NCBI RefSeq assembly: GCF_001742165.1
Contig: NZ_CP016442.1
Location: forward strand, 868,001 to 932,000
Direction of reading: 5' to 3'
Length of the DNA stretch: 64,000 nucleotides
Origin: Burkholderia stabilis
GTDB lineage: Bacteria > Pseudomonadota > Gammaproteobacteria > Burkholderiales > Burkholderiaceae
The notes below the pieces were generated by a model. The model did no database searches, had not been told where the DNA came from, and worked only from the letters and a program-made list of their open reading frames with translations. Position 1 is the first letter of the stretch; each line of letters opens with the position of its first letter. A program made the position numbers and the translations under genes. Of this stretch, positions 36,286 to 46,478 are shown in pieces.

Positions 36286-36714
36286 ATGCAGAAAGTCATC
36301 CTGCCGTTCCTGTCCGGCTTCCTTGCCGCCCTGTTCTTCCGCGAAGCCACGCTCGCACTCCTCCATACAGCGGACCTGATCGCCGCGGCCGGCTTCTCCA
36401 CGCAGCCGTTCGCGCCGCTCGGCATTCCTGAATTTGTCGCGAACGCGCTGATCAGCGCATGCTGCGCGGTGCCGATGGCGTGGCTGTTGCGCGTCTCGCC
36501 GGAGCGCGAGGCGTCGTGGATCGGTGCGCTCATGTTCGGCGGCATCGTGCTGACGGCCGCCCGCGTGTTCGCGATCGATCCGCTGCGCGGCATCTGGCCG
36601 TCGGGCAACATGATGCCGGTGCTCGCGGCCGGCTTCGCGGCGAACGCGGTATGGGGCTTCGGCGCGCTCGTGTTCATGCGCGCGTTCATGTCGGACGACG
36701 CAGGCGACGAATAG
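36286..36714 (+). CDS. Hypothetical membrane protein
   Basis: This 142-residue protein has about four hydrophobic segments (ILPFLSGFLAALFF, FVANALISACCAVPMAWLLR, IGALMFGGIVLTAARVFAI, MPVLAAGFAANAVWGFGALV). Family not recognised. The ATG at 36286 is chosen over a GTG at 36274. It is monocistronic and followed by a strong terminator. Confidence 0.78.
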   Translation: MQKVILPFLSGFLAALFFREATLALLHTADLIAAAGFSTQPFAPLGIPEFVANALISACCAVPMAWLLRVSPEREASWIGALMFGGIVLTAARVFAIDPLRGIWPSGNMMPVLAAGFAANAVWGFGALVFMRAFMSDDAGDE

Positions 36715-36768
36715 CCCCTGCCCGCACCGCGCGTCGTTCGACCACGAGCGAACTGGTACCCGTCAACG

Positions 36769-36800
36769 AAAAGGCCGCCTGCATGTGCAGGCGGCCTTTT
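36769..36800. terminator. Strong bidirectional terminator
   Basis: A perfect 15-bp stem, AAAAGGCCGCCTGCA / TGCAGGCGGCCTTTT, with a 2-nt loop, between two convergent genes, serving both. Confidence 0.93.
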
Positions 36801-36826
36801 CGTTTTTCGTTTCGATATTGCGCGCG

Positions 36827-37981
36827 TCAGTCTTTCAGGTCGCGCAGCGGATGCGTATCGGGCGTCCACGGGCTGTCGAACATCGCGAGCACGTCGGCGC
36901 GATCGATGTCGGCGGCCGACTTGAAACGCCAGACCGGCTGGTGATCCTTGTCGACGATCAGCGCGCGCACGCCTTCGATCACGTCGCCGCGCGCGAACGT
37001 CGAGCGCGTGAGATCGAGATCGCGCCGCAGGCATTCGGCCATCGTCGCGCCGCGTGCGCGTTCGACGACTTCGAGCGACACGGCCATCGACAGCGGCGAC
37101 AGTTGCTCGCGCATCGCGTGAGTCGCCTTCTCGACCCATCCATCGACGGCCGCGCAATCCTGCTCGGCGTCGAGCGACGCGAGGATCGCACCGAGGTCGG
37201 GATGCGCGAAATGCCGGTCGATCCCCGCGCGCGCATCGGCCAGCGCCGACGTGTCGGGCGTCGGCACGACCTTGTGCGCGGCAGCCGCATCGGCCACGCA
37301 GGCGACGGCCTGCGCGCCGCTGTCGATGCGCGCGCTGCGCAGCGTGTCGAGCAGCGCCGGTAGCGCGGCATCGGGCAGATAGACGTCGGCGAGCTGTGCG
37401 TACAGCGCGCCGGCCGCGTCGAGCGTCGCGCCGGTCACGGCGAGATAGCGGCCGATCGCGCCGGGCGTGCGTGCGAGAAACCAGCTCATCCCGACATCCG
37501 GGAACAGGCCGATACGCGTTTCGGGCATCGCCATCTTCGTCGAGTCGGTCACGACGCGCAGGCCGCCCGTATGCCGCGCCGCCTGCGAAATGCCCATGCC
37601 GCCGCCCATCACGACACCGTGCATCAGCGCGATGTACGGCTTCGGATAGGTGAAGATCGCATGGTTCAGCGTGTATTCCTCGATGAAGAACGTATCGACC
37701 GCATCGCGGTCGCCGCGCTGCCACGCGTCGTGGAAGAAGCGCACATCGCCGCCCGCGCAGAACGCGCGCGGATGCGGGCTGTGCACGACGATCGCAACGA
37801 CCTCGGGATCGTCGCGCCACGCGTCGAGCGCCTGCTGCATCAGCCGGATCATGCCGACCGACAGCGCGTTCAGCGCCTTCGGCCGGTTCAGTTCGAGGAA
37901 ACCGATGCGGTTCGCGACATAGGCGCGGACATCGGGCTGGGCAGGTTCGGCAGAAACGGCAGCGGAAGTGGAATCGGTCAT
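36827..37981 (-). CDS. 3-hydroxyisobutyryl-CoA hydrolase-like crotonase
   Basis: This 384-residue crotonase-fold protein has the oxyanion-hole segments HPRAFCAGGDVRFFHDAW and ALMHGVVMGGGMGISQA, and the HIBCH marker PETRIGLFPDVGMSWFLART. Length (~380) fits 3-hydroxyisobutyryl-CoA hydrolase of valine degradation better than enoyl-CoA hydratase (~260). Other valine genes are not adjacent, so the substrate is not certain. Confidence 0.88.
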   Translation of the reverse strand: MTDSTSAAVSAEPAQPDVRAYVANRIGFLELNRPKALNALSVGMIRLMQQALDAWRDDPEVVAIVVHSPHPRAFCAGGDVRFFHDAWQRGDRDAVDTFFIEEYTLNHAIFTYPKPYIALMHGVVMGGGMGISQAARHTGGLRVVTDSTKMAMPETRIGLFPDVGMSWFLARTPGAIGRYLAVTGATLDAAGALYAQLADVYLPDAALPALLDTLRSARIDSGAQAVACVADAAAAHKVVPTPDTSALADARAGIDRHFAHPDLGAILASLDAEQDCAAVDGWVEKATHAMREQLSPLSMAVSLEVVERARGATMAECLRRDLDLTRSTFARGDVIEGVRALIVDKDHQPVWRFKSAADIDRADVLAMFDSPWTPDTHPLRDLKD

Positions 37982-38012
37982 GAGGGGAATCCGGCAAATG
38001 GCAGCCGCACGT

Positions 38013-38351
38013 TCAGTGCGCCTGCATCTTCGAGAACAGGTTCAGCACCACGACGCCCGCGATGATCAGCCCGAGGCCGATCACCGCCGGCAAGTCCGGC
38101 ACCTGGCGATAGAGCAGCATCGCGACGAGCGTGATCAGCACGATGCCGGCGCCCGACCAGACTGCATAGATGATGCCGACGGGCATCGTGCGCAGTGTCA
38201 GCGACAGGCAGTAGAACGCGACGCCGTAACCGGCGACGACGAGCACCGACGGCCAGAAGCGTGTGAAGCCGTCCGCCGCGCGCAGCGCGGACGTGCCGAT
38301 CACTTCCGCGACGATCGCGATCGCGAGCCATGCGTATCCGGGAAGCTGCAT
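38013..38351 (-). CDS. Small multidrug resistance (SMR) family transporter
   Basis: This 112-residue protein has four membrane helices, with the essential membrane Glu16 (AIVAEVIGTSALRAADGF) and the IIYAVWSGAGIVLITLV segment of EmrE/QacE-type pumps. It exchanges protons for lipophilic cations. EmrE-like rather than Gdx/SugE-like by these motifs, judged by eye. It begins 3 bp after the UPF0303 gene, so the two are co-transcribed. Confidence 0.92.
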   Translation of the reverse strand: MQLPGYAWLAIAIVAEVIGTSALRAADGFTRFWPSVLVVAGYGVAFYCLSLTLRTMPVGIIYAVWSGAGIVLITLVAMLLYRQVPDLPAVIGLGLIIAGVVVLNLFSKMQAH

Positions 38352-38354
38352 CGC

Positions 38355-38852
38355 TCAGCTCCTTGCGAGGGCCAGCACGGCGTAATCCTGGCCGAGCTCG
38401 GCGCAGAGCGCCTCGACGACGAACTCGTGGTCCGCACGCTGCGGCAGCCCCGACGCGGTGATCGAGCCGATCACGCCCGCACCCGCGACCGTCAGCGGAA
38501 ACGAACCGCCGTGCGGCGAATATTCGGCGATCGGCAGCCCGTGCTTGTCCGCGAGCGTGGCGCCGGCCTGCTGCATGCGCAGGCCGATCGCATACGAGCT
38601 GCGCCGGAAATGGGCGACGACGTTGCGCTTGCGGCGCACCCAGTCGGCGTTGTCGGGTGTCGCACCGGCGAGCGCCGCGTAGAACAGCGGCTGACCGAAC
38701 GTGACGATGTCGATCGCGATGGCATGGCCGCGCGACGTCGCGAGCGCATGCATCCGGTTGCCAAGCGCCCACGCGCGGGCCGGGTCGAAATGGGGAAACA
38801 CGAGCGCCTGTTCCTGCGCGCCGATCGATTGAAGATCGTGAGCGATGTCCAT
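38355..38852 (-). CDS. UPF0303 / heme-degrading-domain (GlcG-like) protein
   Basis: This 165-residue protein matches the UPF0303 family ([60 protein letters not shown]), related to the GlcG/HbpS fold. Biochemical role unclear. The start at 38852 excludes a basic leader encoded by a longer frame. It is immediately upstream of the SMR gene. Confidence 0.9.
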   Translation of the reverse strand: MDIAHDLQSIGAQEQALVFPHFDPARAWALGNRMHALATSRGHAIAIDIVTFGQPLFYAALAGATPDNADWVRRKRNVVAHFRRSSYAIGLRMQQAGATLADKHGLPIAEYSPHGGSFPLTVAGAGVIGSITASGLPQRADHEFVVEALCAELGQDYAVLALARS

Positions 38853-39049
38853 GAATCCGTCGATGCAGTAAAGAGAGTCGCGGCAGCGCCGATGCGCTCG
38901 CGCAAGATGCCGCTGCCGAAGAGACGAAACAAACCGCTCGATTCTAGCGCACGCGCCCACCGTACCGTCCCCACAAGACGCGACACGCGATTGTCAGAAA
39001 GTGCTTGCACGCACTCGGGTAACTCCTTATAATTCATTTCTTCGACGGA

Positions 39050-39126
<77 letters not shown>

Positions 39127-39142
39127 ACGTCCAGATTCGTGC

Positions 39143-39171
39143 AAAAAGCCCGGCCCAGTGCCGGGCTTTTT
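39143..39171 (+). terminator. Intrinsic terminator of initiator tRNA
   Basis: GCCCGGC / GCCGGGC stem (39048-offset positions 39148-39154 with 39160-39166), 5-nt loop, flanked by five A and five T, so it can act in both directions. Confidence 0.85.
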
Positions 39172-39310
39172 GTTTTTCCGCGCCAATCCGGCACCCTCTT
39201 CGCGCATGCGCCCCCTCCGCTTCGCGCGACGCGCCGCCCGCATGCGCAGGCGTTCTAGAATGCCGCGCCCCGGTGATACACTCGCATTCACCTCGTCCCT
39301 TCCACTCGAC

Positions 39311-39856
39311 ATGAAATTCTGCTCCGTCTGCGGTCACGAAGTCATCGCGCGCATTCCTCCGGGCGACAACCGCGAGCGCTTCGTCTGCGATCACTGCGGC
39401 ACGATCCACTATCAGAATCCGCGCAACGTCGTCGGCACGGTCCCGGTCTGGGGTGACCAGATCCTGCTGTGCCGCCGCGCGATCGAACCGCGCTACGGGT
39501 TCTGGACGCTGCCCGCGGGCTTCATGGAAATGGGCGAGACGACGGCCGAAGCCGCCGCACGCGAAACGCTCGAGGAAGCCGGCGCACGCGTCGAGGTGCA
39601 GAACCTGTTCACGCTGCTCAACGTGCCGCACGTGCACCAGGTTCACCTGTTCTACCTCGCACGGCTCACCGATCCGGCTTTCGAAGCCGGCGAGGAAAGC
39701 CTCGAGGTCAAGCTGTTCGACGAAGCCGACATCCCGTGGGACGAAATCGCGTTCCCGACCGTCAGCCAGACCCTGCGCTTCTTCTTCGCCGATCGCGCCG
39801 CCGGCGACTACGGCGTGCACACCGGCGATATCTTCCGCTCGCTGCGCAACGGCTGA
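39311..39856 (+). CDS. NUDIX hydrolase with zinc ribbon
   Basis: This 181-residue protein has an N-terminal zinc ribbon (CSVCGHEV ... [12 protein letters not shown]) and a NUDIX domain. The NUDIX box reads [20 protein letters not shown] followed by AGARV, matching GX5EX7REUXEEXGU. It hydrolyses a nucleoside diphosphate derivative; the zinc-ribbon group resembles NudC/ADP-ribose pyrophosphatase-like enzymes. It precedes aat by 11 bp and is probably co-transcribed. Confidence 0.92.
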   Translation: MKFCSVCGHEVIARIPPGDNRERFVCDHCGTIHYQNPRNVVGTVPVWGDQILLCRRAIEPRYGFWTLPAGFMEMGETTAEAAARETLEEAGARVEVQNLFTLLNVPHVHQVHLFYLARLTDPAFEAGEESLEVKLFDEADIPWDEIAFPTVSQTLRFFFADRAAGDYGVHTGDIFRSLRNG

Positions 39857-39867
39857 GCCCGCGACCC

Positions 39868-40632
39868 ATGGTCCCCTGGCTCGGCCCGGACGATCCGTTT
39901 CCGCCCATCGAACGCGCGCTCGGCCCCGCGACCGGCGCGCCGGGGCTGCTCGCCGCGAGCGCCGACCTGCTGCCGTCGCGTCTCATCGACGCGTACCAGC
40001 GCGGCATCTTCCCGTGGTACTCGGACGGCCAGCCCGTGCTGTGGTGGAGCCCCGAACCGCGCATGATCCTCGTGCCGGCCGAATTCAAGGTGTCGCCGTC
40101 GCTGCGCAAGACGCTGAAGCGCGTGTTGCGCGAGCCCGAATGGGAAGTGCGCGTCGATCATGACTTCCCGGGCGTGATGCGCGCCTGCGCACAGGCGCCG
40201 CGCCGCGGGCAGCGCGGTACGTGGATCACGGCCGAGATCATCGACGCATATACATCGCTCTACCGCTCCGGCAACGCGCACAGCATCGAAACGTGGCACG
40301 ACGGGCGCCGGGTCGGCGGCCTGTACGGCGTATCGTTCGGGCGGATGTTTTTCGGTGAATCGATGTATGCGGACGTGACCGACGCATCGAAGATCGCGCT
40401 GGCCACGCTCATCGCCCACCTTCGCGGGCAGGGGCTGGAGATGATAGACTGCCAGCAGAATACGTCGCATCTAGCGTCGCTCGGCGGCCGCGAGATCGCA
40501 CGCAAGGCCTTTGTCGCTCACGTGCGCAGCGCGGTAGCTGAACCGCCGATTCCGTGGGAATTCGACAAGCGCGTGCTCGCCGCGCTGACGGCCCGCACCG
40601 AACCGGCGGCACCCTCCGGAATCGAACGCTAG
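39868..40632 (+). CDS. aat: Leucyl/phenylalanyl-tRNA-protein transferase
   Basis: This 254-residue enzyme adds Leu or Phe from tRNA to N-terminal Arg/Lys, creating N-degrons for ClpAP. Diagnostic segments: [49 protein letters not shown], and [17 protein letters not shown]. It is followed 33 bp later by bpt. Confidence 0.96.
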   Translation: MVPWLGPDDPFPPIERALGPATGAPGLLAASADLLPSRLIDAYQRGIFPWYSDGQPVLWWSPEPRMILVPAEFKVSPSLRKTLKRVLREPEWEVRVDHDFPGVMRACAQAPRRGQRGTWITAEIIDAYTSLYRSGNAHSIETWHDGRRVGGLYGVSFGRMFFGESMYADVTDASKIALATLIAHLRGQGLEMIDCQQNTSHLASLGGREIARKAFVAHVRSAVAEPPIPWEFDKRVLAALTARTEPAAPSGIER

Positions 40633-40665
40633 CGCGGCACTCCTCCCCTGCATCGAGAGCTGCCC

Positions 40666-41496
40666 ATGACTCACCCGACTGAGCTGCCGCTTTCACCGCT
40701 TTCGGCGTTGCAATTCTATGCAACGGCGCCCTATCCGTGCAGCTATCTGGACGGCCGCATCGCGCGCTCGCAAGTCGCGACGCCGAGCCACCTGATCAAT
40801 TCCGACATCTATACCGAGCTCGTGAAGGCCGGTTTCCGCCGTTCGGGCGTCTTCACGTATCGCCCCTACTGCGACGGCTGCCGCGCCTGCGTGCCGGTGC
40901 GCGTGTCCGTCGGCGCCTTCGTGCCGTCGCGTACGCAGCGCCGGATGTGGAAGCGGCACCGCACGCTCGTCGCGACGGTTTCGCCGCTGCACTACGACGA
41001 AGAGCACTACGCGCTCTACATGCGCTACCAGTCCGCGCGCCACGCGGGCGGCGGCATGGATCGCGACAGCCGCGACCAGTACGAGCAGTTCCTGCTGCAG
41101 AGCCGGATCAACTCGCGCCTCGTCGAATTCCGCGATCTCGACGCACCGGGCGGCGAGCCCGGCAAGCTGCGCATGGTCAGCATGATCGACATCCTCGGCG
41201 ACGGTCTGTCGTCCGTCTACACGTTCTTCGAGCCCGACGATCGGCATACGAGCTACGGCACGTACAACATCCTGTGGCAGATCGAGCAGGCGAAGAGCCT
41301 CGGCCTGCCGTACGTGTACCTCGGCTACTGGATCCGCGAAAGCCCGAAGATGGCCTACAAGGCGAACTTCCACCAGCTCGAAGGGCTGATCGACGGCCGC
41401 TGGAAGACCCTCGATCCGGAACGGGTCGACCTGCCGCCCGTCGATGCGGCGATGAACCGCGCGCCGTTGCCGGGCGGGCATTCCGGCTCGGGTTGA
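40666..41496 (+). CDS. bpt: Aspartate/glutamate leucyltransferase (Bpt)
   Basis: This 276-residue ATE-family protein (older name Ate) transfers Leu to N-terminal Asp/Glu. The N-terminal cysteine cluster [16 protein letters not shown] is typical, as is the C-terminal [20 protein letters not shown]. With aat it completes the bacterial N-degron leucylation pathway. The pair order aat-bpt is conserved in beta-proteobacteria. Confidence 0.95.
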   Translation: MTHPTELPLSPLSALQFYATAPYPCSYLDGRIARSQVATPSHLINSDIYTELVKAGFRRSGVFTYRPYCDGCRACVPVRVSVGAFVPSRTQRRMWKRHRTLVATVSPLHYDEEHYALYMRYQSARHAGGGMDRDSRDQYEQFLLQSRINSRLVEFRDLDAPGGEPGKLRMVSMIDILGDGLSSVYTFFEPDDRHTSYGTYNILWQIEQAKSLGLPYVYLGYWIRESPKMAYKANFHQLEGLIDGRWKTLDPERVDLPPVDAAMNRAPLPGGHSGSG

Positions 41497-41595
41497 GCGC
41501 GCGCCACCGGGCTCGCGACGCGAAGCGCGCCCCTGCCGCAGAACTCCCGGTAAAATAGCGGGTTGTCATTCATTCCGGCTGTCCGCCCAATTCCC

Positions 41596-42633
41596 GTGTT
41601 CAGTTCCCTCTATCCGCTGGCCCGCGCATCCCTGTTCAAAATGGATGCGGAAGACGCTCACCATCTCACGCTGCGCGCGCTCGGCGCGGCCGGCCGCACG
41701 GGCCTCGCCTGTGCGCTGTCGGCCCGCGTGCCCGACGCGCCGCGCACCGTGATGGGGCTCACGTTCCGCAACCCGGTCGGCCTGGCGGCCGGCCTCGACA
41801 AGGACGGTGCAGCCATCGACGGGCTCGCCGCGCTCGGCTTCGGCTTCATCGAGGTCGGCACGGTCACGCCGCGCGCGCAGCCCGGCAACCCGCGCCCGCG
41901 GATGTTCCGCCTGCCGCAGGCCGACGCGCTGATCAACCGGATGGGCTTCAACAACCACGGCGTCGACCAGTTCGTGAAGAACGTCCAGGCCGCCCGCTAT
42001 CGCGGCATCCTCGGCCTGAACATCGGCAAGAACGCCGATACGCCGATCGAGCGCGCCGCCGAAGACTACCTTTACTGCCTCGAGCGCGTGTACCCGTTCG
42101 CGAGCTACGTGACGATCAACATCTCGTCGCCAAACACGAAGAACCTTCGCCAGCTGCAGGGCGCGGGCGAGCTCGACGCGCTGCTCGCGGCGCTGAAGGA
42201 CAAGCAGCAGCGTCTCGCCGACCTGCACGGCAAACTCGTGCCGCTCGCGCTGAAGATCGCGCCCGATCTCGACGACGAACAGGTCAAGGAAATCGGCGAC
42301 ACGCTGCTGCGTCACAAGATCGAAGCGGTCATCGCCACCAACACGACGCTGTCGCGCGCGGCCGTCCAGGGCCTGCCGCATGCGGACGAAGCCGGCGGCC
42401 TGTCGGGACGCCCGGTGTTCGACGCGTCGAACGAAGTGATCCGCAAGCTGCACGCCGAAGTCGGCAGCGCTGTGCCGATCATCGGCGTCGGCGGCATTTT
42501 CTCGGGCGAGGACGCCCGCGCGAAGCTCGCGGCCGGTGCAGCGCTGGTGCAGCTCTACACGGGCTTCATCTACCGCGGCCCCGCGCTCGTCTCGGAATGC
42601 GTGAAGGCGATCGCCCGCGAGCGCACTGCGTAA
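41596..42633 (+). CDS. pyrD: Dihydroorotate dehydrogenase (quinone), class 2
   Basis: This 345-residue membrane-associated flavoenzyme oxidises dihydroorotate in pyrimidine synthesis. The GTG start at 41596 gives the usual [21 protein letters not shown]-terminus that inserts into the membrane; an upstream TTG is less likely. Conserved features: [24 protein letters not shown], the active-site serine region [14 protein letters not shown], and the FMN loop [12 protein letters not shown]. Confidence 0.96.
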   Translation: MFSSLYPLARASLFKMDAEDAHHLTLRALGAAGRTGLACALSARVPDAPRTVMGLTFRNPVGLAAGLDKDGAAIDGLAALGFGFIEVGTVTPRAQPGNPRPRMFRLPQADALINRMGFNNHGVDQFVKNVQAARYRGILGLNIGKNADTPIERAAEDYLYCLERVYPFASYVTINISSPNTKNLRQLQGAGELDALLAALKDKQQRLADLHGKLVPLALKIAPDLDDEQVKEIGDTLLRHKIEAVIATNTTLSRAAVQGLPHADEAGGLSGRPVFDASNEVIRKLHAEVGSAVPIIGVGGIFSGEDARAKLAAGAALVQLYTGFIYRGPALVSECVKAIARERTA

Positions 42634-42735
42634 TATAGGCATAAACAAACGATATTTATCGATCGATTGCATTTTTGCTATCATCGGTCGCACTATCAGA
42701 ACAGGAGCCCCCGACGGGGCAAGGAAGCTCACACG

Positions 42736-43530
42736 ATGAAATTTTCGCTGCTGAAGAAGCTGCTGGTTGCCGGCCTGATCGGCACGTCGTTCGCCGCCGC
42801 CACCGCGCACGCGGCCGACCTCCTCGACCAGGTGAAGCAACGCGGCACGCTGCGGATCGGCCTCGAAGGCACGTTCCCGCCGTTCAACTCGAAGAACCCG
42901 CAAGGCGAGCTCGTCGGCTTCGACGTCGACATCGCGAAGGCTGTCGCCGCGAAGCTCGGCGTGAAGGCCGAGTTCGTGACGACCGAATGGAGCGGCATCA
43001 TCGCCGGCCTGCAGGCCGGCAAGTTCGACGTGATCGCCAACCAGGTCGGCATCACCGACAAGCGCAAGGAAACGCTCGACTTCTCGCCGGCGTACACGTA
43101 CTCGTCCGCACAACTGATCCAGCGCAAGGACGACACGCGCCAGTTCAAGTCGCTTGAAGACCTGAAGGGCAAGAAGCTCGGCGTCGCGCTCGGCACGAAC
43201 TACATGGACATGGCGAAGTCGGTGCCCGGCATCGACGTGAAGACGTACCCGGGCGCGCCCGAGTACCTGCGCGATCTCGCGGCCGGCCGTCTCGACGCGG
43301 CGCTCAACGATCGCCTGATGCTCGCGTACCTGACGAAGAACTCGCAACTGCCGCTGCGCCCGGGCGCGAACGTCGGTTCGGCGAATCCGTCGGGCATCCC
43401 GTTCAAGAAGGGCAATCCGCAGTTCCAGAAGGCGATCGACGACGCGATGGCGCAACTCGAAGCCGACGGCACGTTCACAAAGATCTCGGACAAGTGGTTC
43501 GGCATCGACGTGACGAAGCCGATCAAGTAA
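42736..43530 (+). CDS. Cystine-type amino acid ABC transporter substrate-binding protein
   Basis: This 264-residue periplasmic protein has a signal peptide (MKFSLLKKLLVAGLIGTSFA, cleavage near AHA-AD) and a solute-binding family 3 domain: RGTLRIGLEGTFPPFNSKNP, VGFDVDIAKAVAAKLGV, GIIAGLQAGKFDVIANQVGI. The pattern is that of TcyJ/FliY cystine-binding proteins. It is followed by a terminator-like hairpin, then the permease gene. Confidence 0.9.
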   Translation: MKFSLLKKLLVAGLIGTSFAAATAHAADLLDQVKQRGTLRIGLEGTFPPFNSKNPQGELVGFDVDIAKAVAAKLGVKAEFVTTEWSGIIAGLQAGKFDVIANQVGITDKRKETLDFSPAYTYSSAQLIQRKDDTRQFKSLEDLKGKKLGVALGTNYMDMAKSVPGIDVKTYPGAPEYLRDLAAGRLDAALNDRLMLAYLTKNSQLPLRPGANVGSANPSGIPFKKGNPQFQKAIDDAMAQLEADGTFTKISDKWFGIDVTKPIK

Positions 43531-43564
43531 GCACGCCTGCATTTCCCGCCTGACGGCGGGCCGG

Positions 43565-43596
43565 AAAGGGCGGCATCCTCAACGATGCCGCCCTTT
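43565..43596 (+). terminator. Strong hairpin between binding-protein and permease genes
   Basis: A perfect 13-bp stem, AAAGGGCGGCATC / GATGCCGCCCTTT, with a 6-nt loop and then TTTG. It sits 35 bp after the binding-protein stop and 57 bp before the permease; partial read-through would give more binding protein than permease, a common arrangement. Confidence 0.8.
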
Positions 43597-43652
43597 GTTT
43601 TATTCGTCCGGTTTATGATTGCGCTTTCGCGCAAGCATTCGATTCGTATTCC

Positions 43653-44345
43653 ATGTCGACAACGTCCCTGCTCGTCCAATCGCTGCCGGTGCTCGCCCAG
43701 GGCGCCGTACTGACCGTCAAGTTCGCCGTGCTGTCGATGGTGTTCGGCCTGCTCGGCGCCGTCGTGCTCGCGATGATGGGCATCCGGCAAAGCGAAGCGC
43801 TCGACGGCTTCGAGCGCATCTGGGTCAATGCGCTCGCGTGGCTGGCACGCGCGTACGTGAGCCTGATGCGCGGCACGCCGCTGCTCGTGCAGATCTTCGT
43901 CATCTACTACGGGCTGCCGAGCCTCGGCATCTCGCTCGACCCGACGCCCGCCGGCGTCATCGCGCTGTCCGCGAACGTCGCGGCTTACATGTCCGAAAGC
44001 ATGCGCGGCGCGATCAACGGGATCGCGCGCGGCCAATGGCTCGCCGCCTACAGCCTCGGGCTGTCGTGGGGGCAAACACTGCGCTACGTGATCGGCCCGC
44101 AGGCGCTGCGCATCGCCGTGCCGAGCCTGTCGAACAGCCTGATCAGCCTGATCAAGGACACGTCGCTCGTGTCGGTGATCACCGTGACCGAACTGCTGCG
44201 CAGCGCGCAGGAAGTGATCGCAGCGACCTACCAGCCGCTGCCGCTCTACCTCGCCGCCGCGGCCGTGTACTGGATCCTGTGCCAGATCCTCGAATGGGTG
44301 CAGCGCTGGTACGAAAAGCGCCTGTCGCTGCCGTCGCGGCACTGA
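43653..44345 (+). CDS. Cystine-type amino acid ABC transporter permease
   Basis: This 230-residue permease has about four to five helices and the HisM/TcyL signature (LMRGTPLLVQIFVIYYGLPS; the EAA loop AAYSLGLSWGQTLRYVIGPQ; SLIKDTSLVSVITVTELLR). It pairs with the upstream binding protein. No ATPase gene follows; the next gene is on the other strand. Confidence 0.92.
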   Translation: MSTTSLLVQSLPVLAQGAVLTVKFAVLSMVFGLLGAVVLAMMGIRQSEALDGFERIWVNALAWLARAYVSLMRGTPLLVQIFVIYYGLPSLGISLDPTPAGVIALSANVAAYMSESMRGAINGIARGQWLAAYSLGLSWGQTLRYVIGPQALRIAVPSLSNSLISLIKDTSLVSVITVTELLRSAQEVIAATYQPLPLYLAAAAVYWILCQILEWVQRWYEKRLSLPSRH

Positions 44346-44394
44346 GCGCAGGCCGTCCGCCGGGCACGCGTGCCCGGCGCCCCCGCCTTTTTGC

Positions 44395-45381
44395 CTATTC
44401 GCCCGAATAGCGCACGCCGAGCGCGGCGCGCGCCGCATCGGTCATCGCGATCATCTGCCGCGAGTGGTCGTGCGTCATGATCGGGCTTTCGGTTTTGCCC
44501 GCGCGCAGCAGGTCGCAAAAATGCGCGGTCTCGTAGTTCAGCCCGCCGCCGTCGGCCGGCGCGTCGAGTTCGATCGTGCGCCCGTCCGCATAGCGGATCG
44601 TCGCGCGCGCGGGGTTCCACCACTTCTCGTGAATCGTCACGTGCCCGCCGGCCGCGGCGATCAGCGCGTCGCCGCGCCCCATCACGTCGAGCCCGCAAAA
44701 GAGCTGCGCGATCCCGCCGTTCGCATGCAGGCTGTTCAGGCTCGCAAACATGTCGACACCCGTCGCGCCGACTCGGCCGAGCGTCTGGACGTCGAGCGCC
44801 GCGCCGAGCCAGTCGACCGCGAGAAACGCCTCGTAGATCCCGATGTCGAGCAGCGCGCCGCCCGCGCGATCCAGCCGATAGACGGGATGGTCGTCGGGTA
44901 CGGACGACGATGCGCACCCCGCGCGCACGAGCCGGATCTCGCCGATCGGATCGTCATGCAGGTGGGCACGCAGTTGACGGTACAGCGGAAAGAACGGCGG
45001 CTTCATCGCTTCCATGAAAAGCCGCCCGGCATCACGTGCCGCGCGCAGCACGGTGTCGAGTTGCGCCGCGTTGAGCGTCGCGGGTTTTTCGCACAGCACG
45101 GCCTTGCCGGCGGCAAGCGCGGCCAGCGTGTACTGCGCGTGACTGTCATGGAGCGTCGCGATGTAGACGGCGTCGATATCGCTCGCAAGGAGTGTTTCGA
45201 GGCTCGCGGCGGGTGTGCCGCCATACGCCTCGCAAAAGGCTGCCGCTGCGTCGGTGCGGCGGGCCCAGGCGCCGGCTAGCGTGGCGCCCGGCACGTGCGC
45301 GAGGCTTTGCGCGAAGCGGCGCGCAATGCTGCCCGCGCCGACGATGCCGAAGCGCACCGGGCGCTGGTCGTTGTCGTTCAT
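44395..45381 (-). CDS. Gfo/Idh/MocA-family oxidoreductase
   Basis: This 328-residue protein has an N-terminal Rossmann NAD(P)-binding motif (VRFGIVGAGSIARRFAQSLA), the signature AGKAVLCEKPATLNAAQLDT with the catalytic Lys of EKP, and a C-terminal alpha/beta substrate domain. It acts on sugars or sugar-like substrates; the specific one is unknown. It lies downstream of a GntR regulator on the same strand (101 bp). Confidence 0.92.
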   Translation of the reverse strand: MNDNDQRPVRFGIVGAGSIARRFAQSLAHVPGATLAGAWARRTDAAAAFCEAYGGTPAASLETLLASDIDAVYIATLHDSHAQYTLAALAAGKAVLCEKPATLNAAQLDTVLRAARDAGRLFMEAMKPPFFPLYRQLRAHLHDDPIGEIRLVRAGCASSSVPDDHPVYRLDRAGGALLDIGIYEAFLAVDWLGAALDVQTLGRVGATGVDMFASLNSLHANGGIAQLFCGLDVMGRGDALIAAAGGHVTIHEKWWNPARATIRYADGRTIELDAPADGGGLNYETAHFCDLLRAGKTESPIMTHDHSRQMIAMTDAARAALGVRYSGE

Positions 45382-45482
45382 CCAGATCTTCCGTGTCGGT
45401 CATATGACGATGGCCGGCACGCCGCCGGCCGACCGTCATGATAAACGGCTCGCCGGCACACGGATGAGCGACGCGAACAGCG

Positions 45483-46199
45483 TCAGGCGCGCACGGGCAC
45501 GTCGACCGAGAAGTCTCGCGAGATCTCGTCGGCACTGAAATCGATCAGCGCGAGCGAAGCCGCTTCGGCCTCGCGCGGATCGCGCCGCTCGATTGCATCG
45601 ACGACACGCGCATGCGCCTTCACCGCAATGTCGTGTGCGCCCTCCTTCTGTACGACACGCGGATTCACGAGACGCACTGCACCGCGCACGATCGCCGCCA
45701 TCTGCTGGAAAAACTGATTGCCACTCGCCTGCACGATCCGCGTGTGCAGCAACTCGTCCGCCGTGTCGTAACCGGGATCGCCGGGTAGCAACACCTTGAA
45801 CGCATCGAACGCCTCGCGAATGCCCGCAATGTCGGTCGCCGTCGCGCGCACCGCGGCCTGCGCGGTTGCACGCGGTTCGATCAACATGCGGAATTCGATG
45901 ACGTCGCGCATGAACTGCGGATCGGGTTTTGCCCTGAACCGCCAGCTCACGACGTCTTCATCGATCATCCGCCAGTCGCGCATCGGCCGCACGCGCGTGC
46001 CGACCTTCGGCCGCACGTCGAGCATGTCGCGCGCAAGCAACATCGACAACGCTTCCCGCATCACGGTGCGACTTACATCGAACTCTTTCGACAGCACGTC
46101 CTGTGGCGGCAGGATGCCGCCGTACTTGTCTTCGACGATACCCGAGACAAGCCCATCCATCACTTTGGCGACCAGTGACCGGTCTTTGCCCTGCTCCAT
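45483..46199 (-). CDS. GntR-family regulator, FadR subgroup
   Basis: This 238-residue regulator has an N-terminal winged helix (LPPQDVLSKEFDVSRTVMRE) and an all-helical FCD ligand-binding domain (about residues 88-225) with metal-binding His candidates (LLHTRIVQ; VKAHARVVDAI). Such regulators control sugar acid genes. It probably regulates itself and the downstream Gfo/Idh oxidoreductase. Confidence 0.93.
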   Translation of the reverse strand: MEQGKDRSLVAKVMDGLVSGIVEDKYGGILPPQDVLSKEFDVSRTVMREALSMLLARDMLDVRPKVGTRVRPMRDWRMIDEDVVSWRFRAKPDPQFMRDVIEFRMLIEPRATAQAAVRATATDIAGIREAFDAFKVLLPGDPGYDTADELLHTRIVQASGNQFFQQMAAIVRGAVRLVNPRVVQKEGAHDIAVKAHARVVDAIERRDPREAEAASLALIDFSADEISRDFSVDVPVRA

Positions 46200-46267
46200 G
46201 ACACCTCCCCGTGCGTCGATTTGCGAACACCTGCTCCGCAGTTCCGCCGGCCCTGGTTACTACTGTT

Positions 46268-46282
46268 CTTATGATCTATAAG
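46268..46282. promoter_or_regulatory. Candidate GntR operator CTTAT-N5-ATAAG
   Basis: A perfect 5+5 dyad 69 bp upstream of the GntR start, in an AT-rich promoter region (46260-46330). Position and symmetry fit autoregulation; the sequence is not the standard FadR/TNGTNNNACNA pattern, so this is tentative. Confidence 0.35.
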
Positions 46283-46478
46283 TTGATGAGTTCGGGGATA
46301 TTTCGCTATCTGGTAAACACCTGACAGGGTTATCCCTCTTTTTGACGGGGTGATTTATACGGCTAAAAAAAAGGCCCGGGAAGCGCTCTGCGCCTGCCGG
46401 ACCCCGATTTCCACAAGATTTAAACATTCAATCCATTACGATAAGTAACATACCGTTACGGACTGCTGTTCATTTCTT

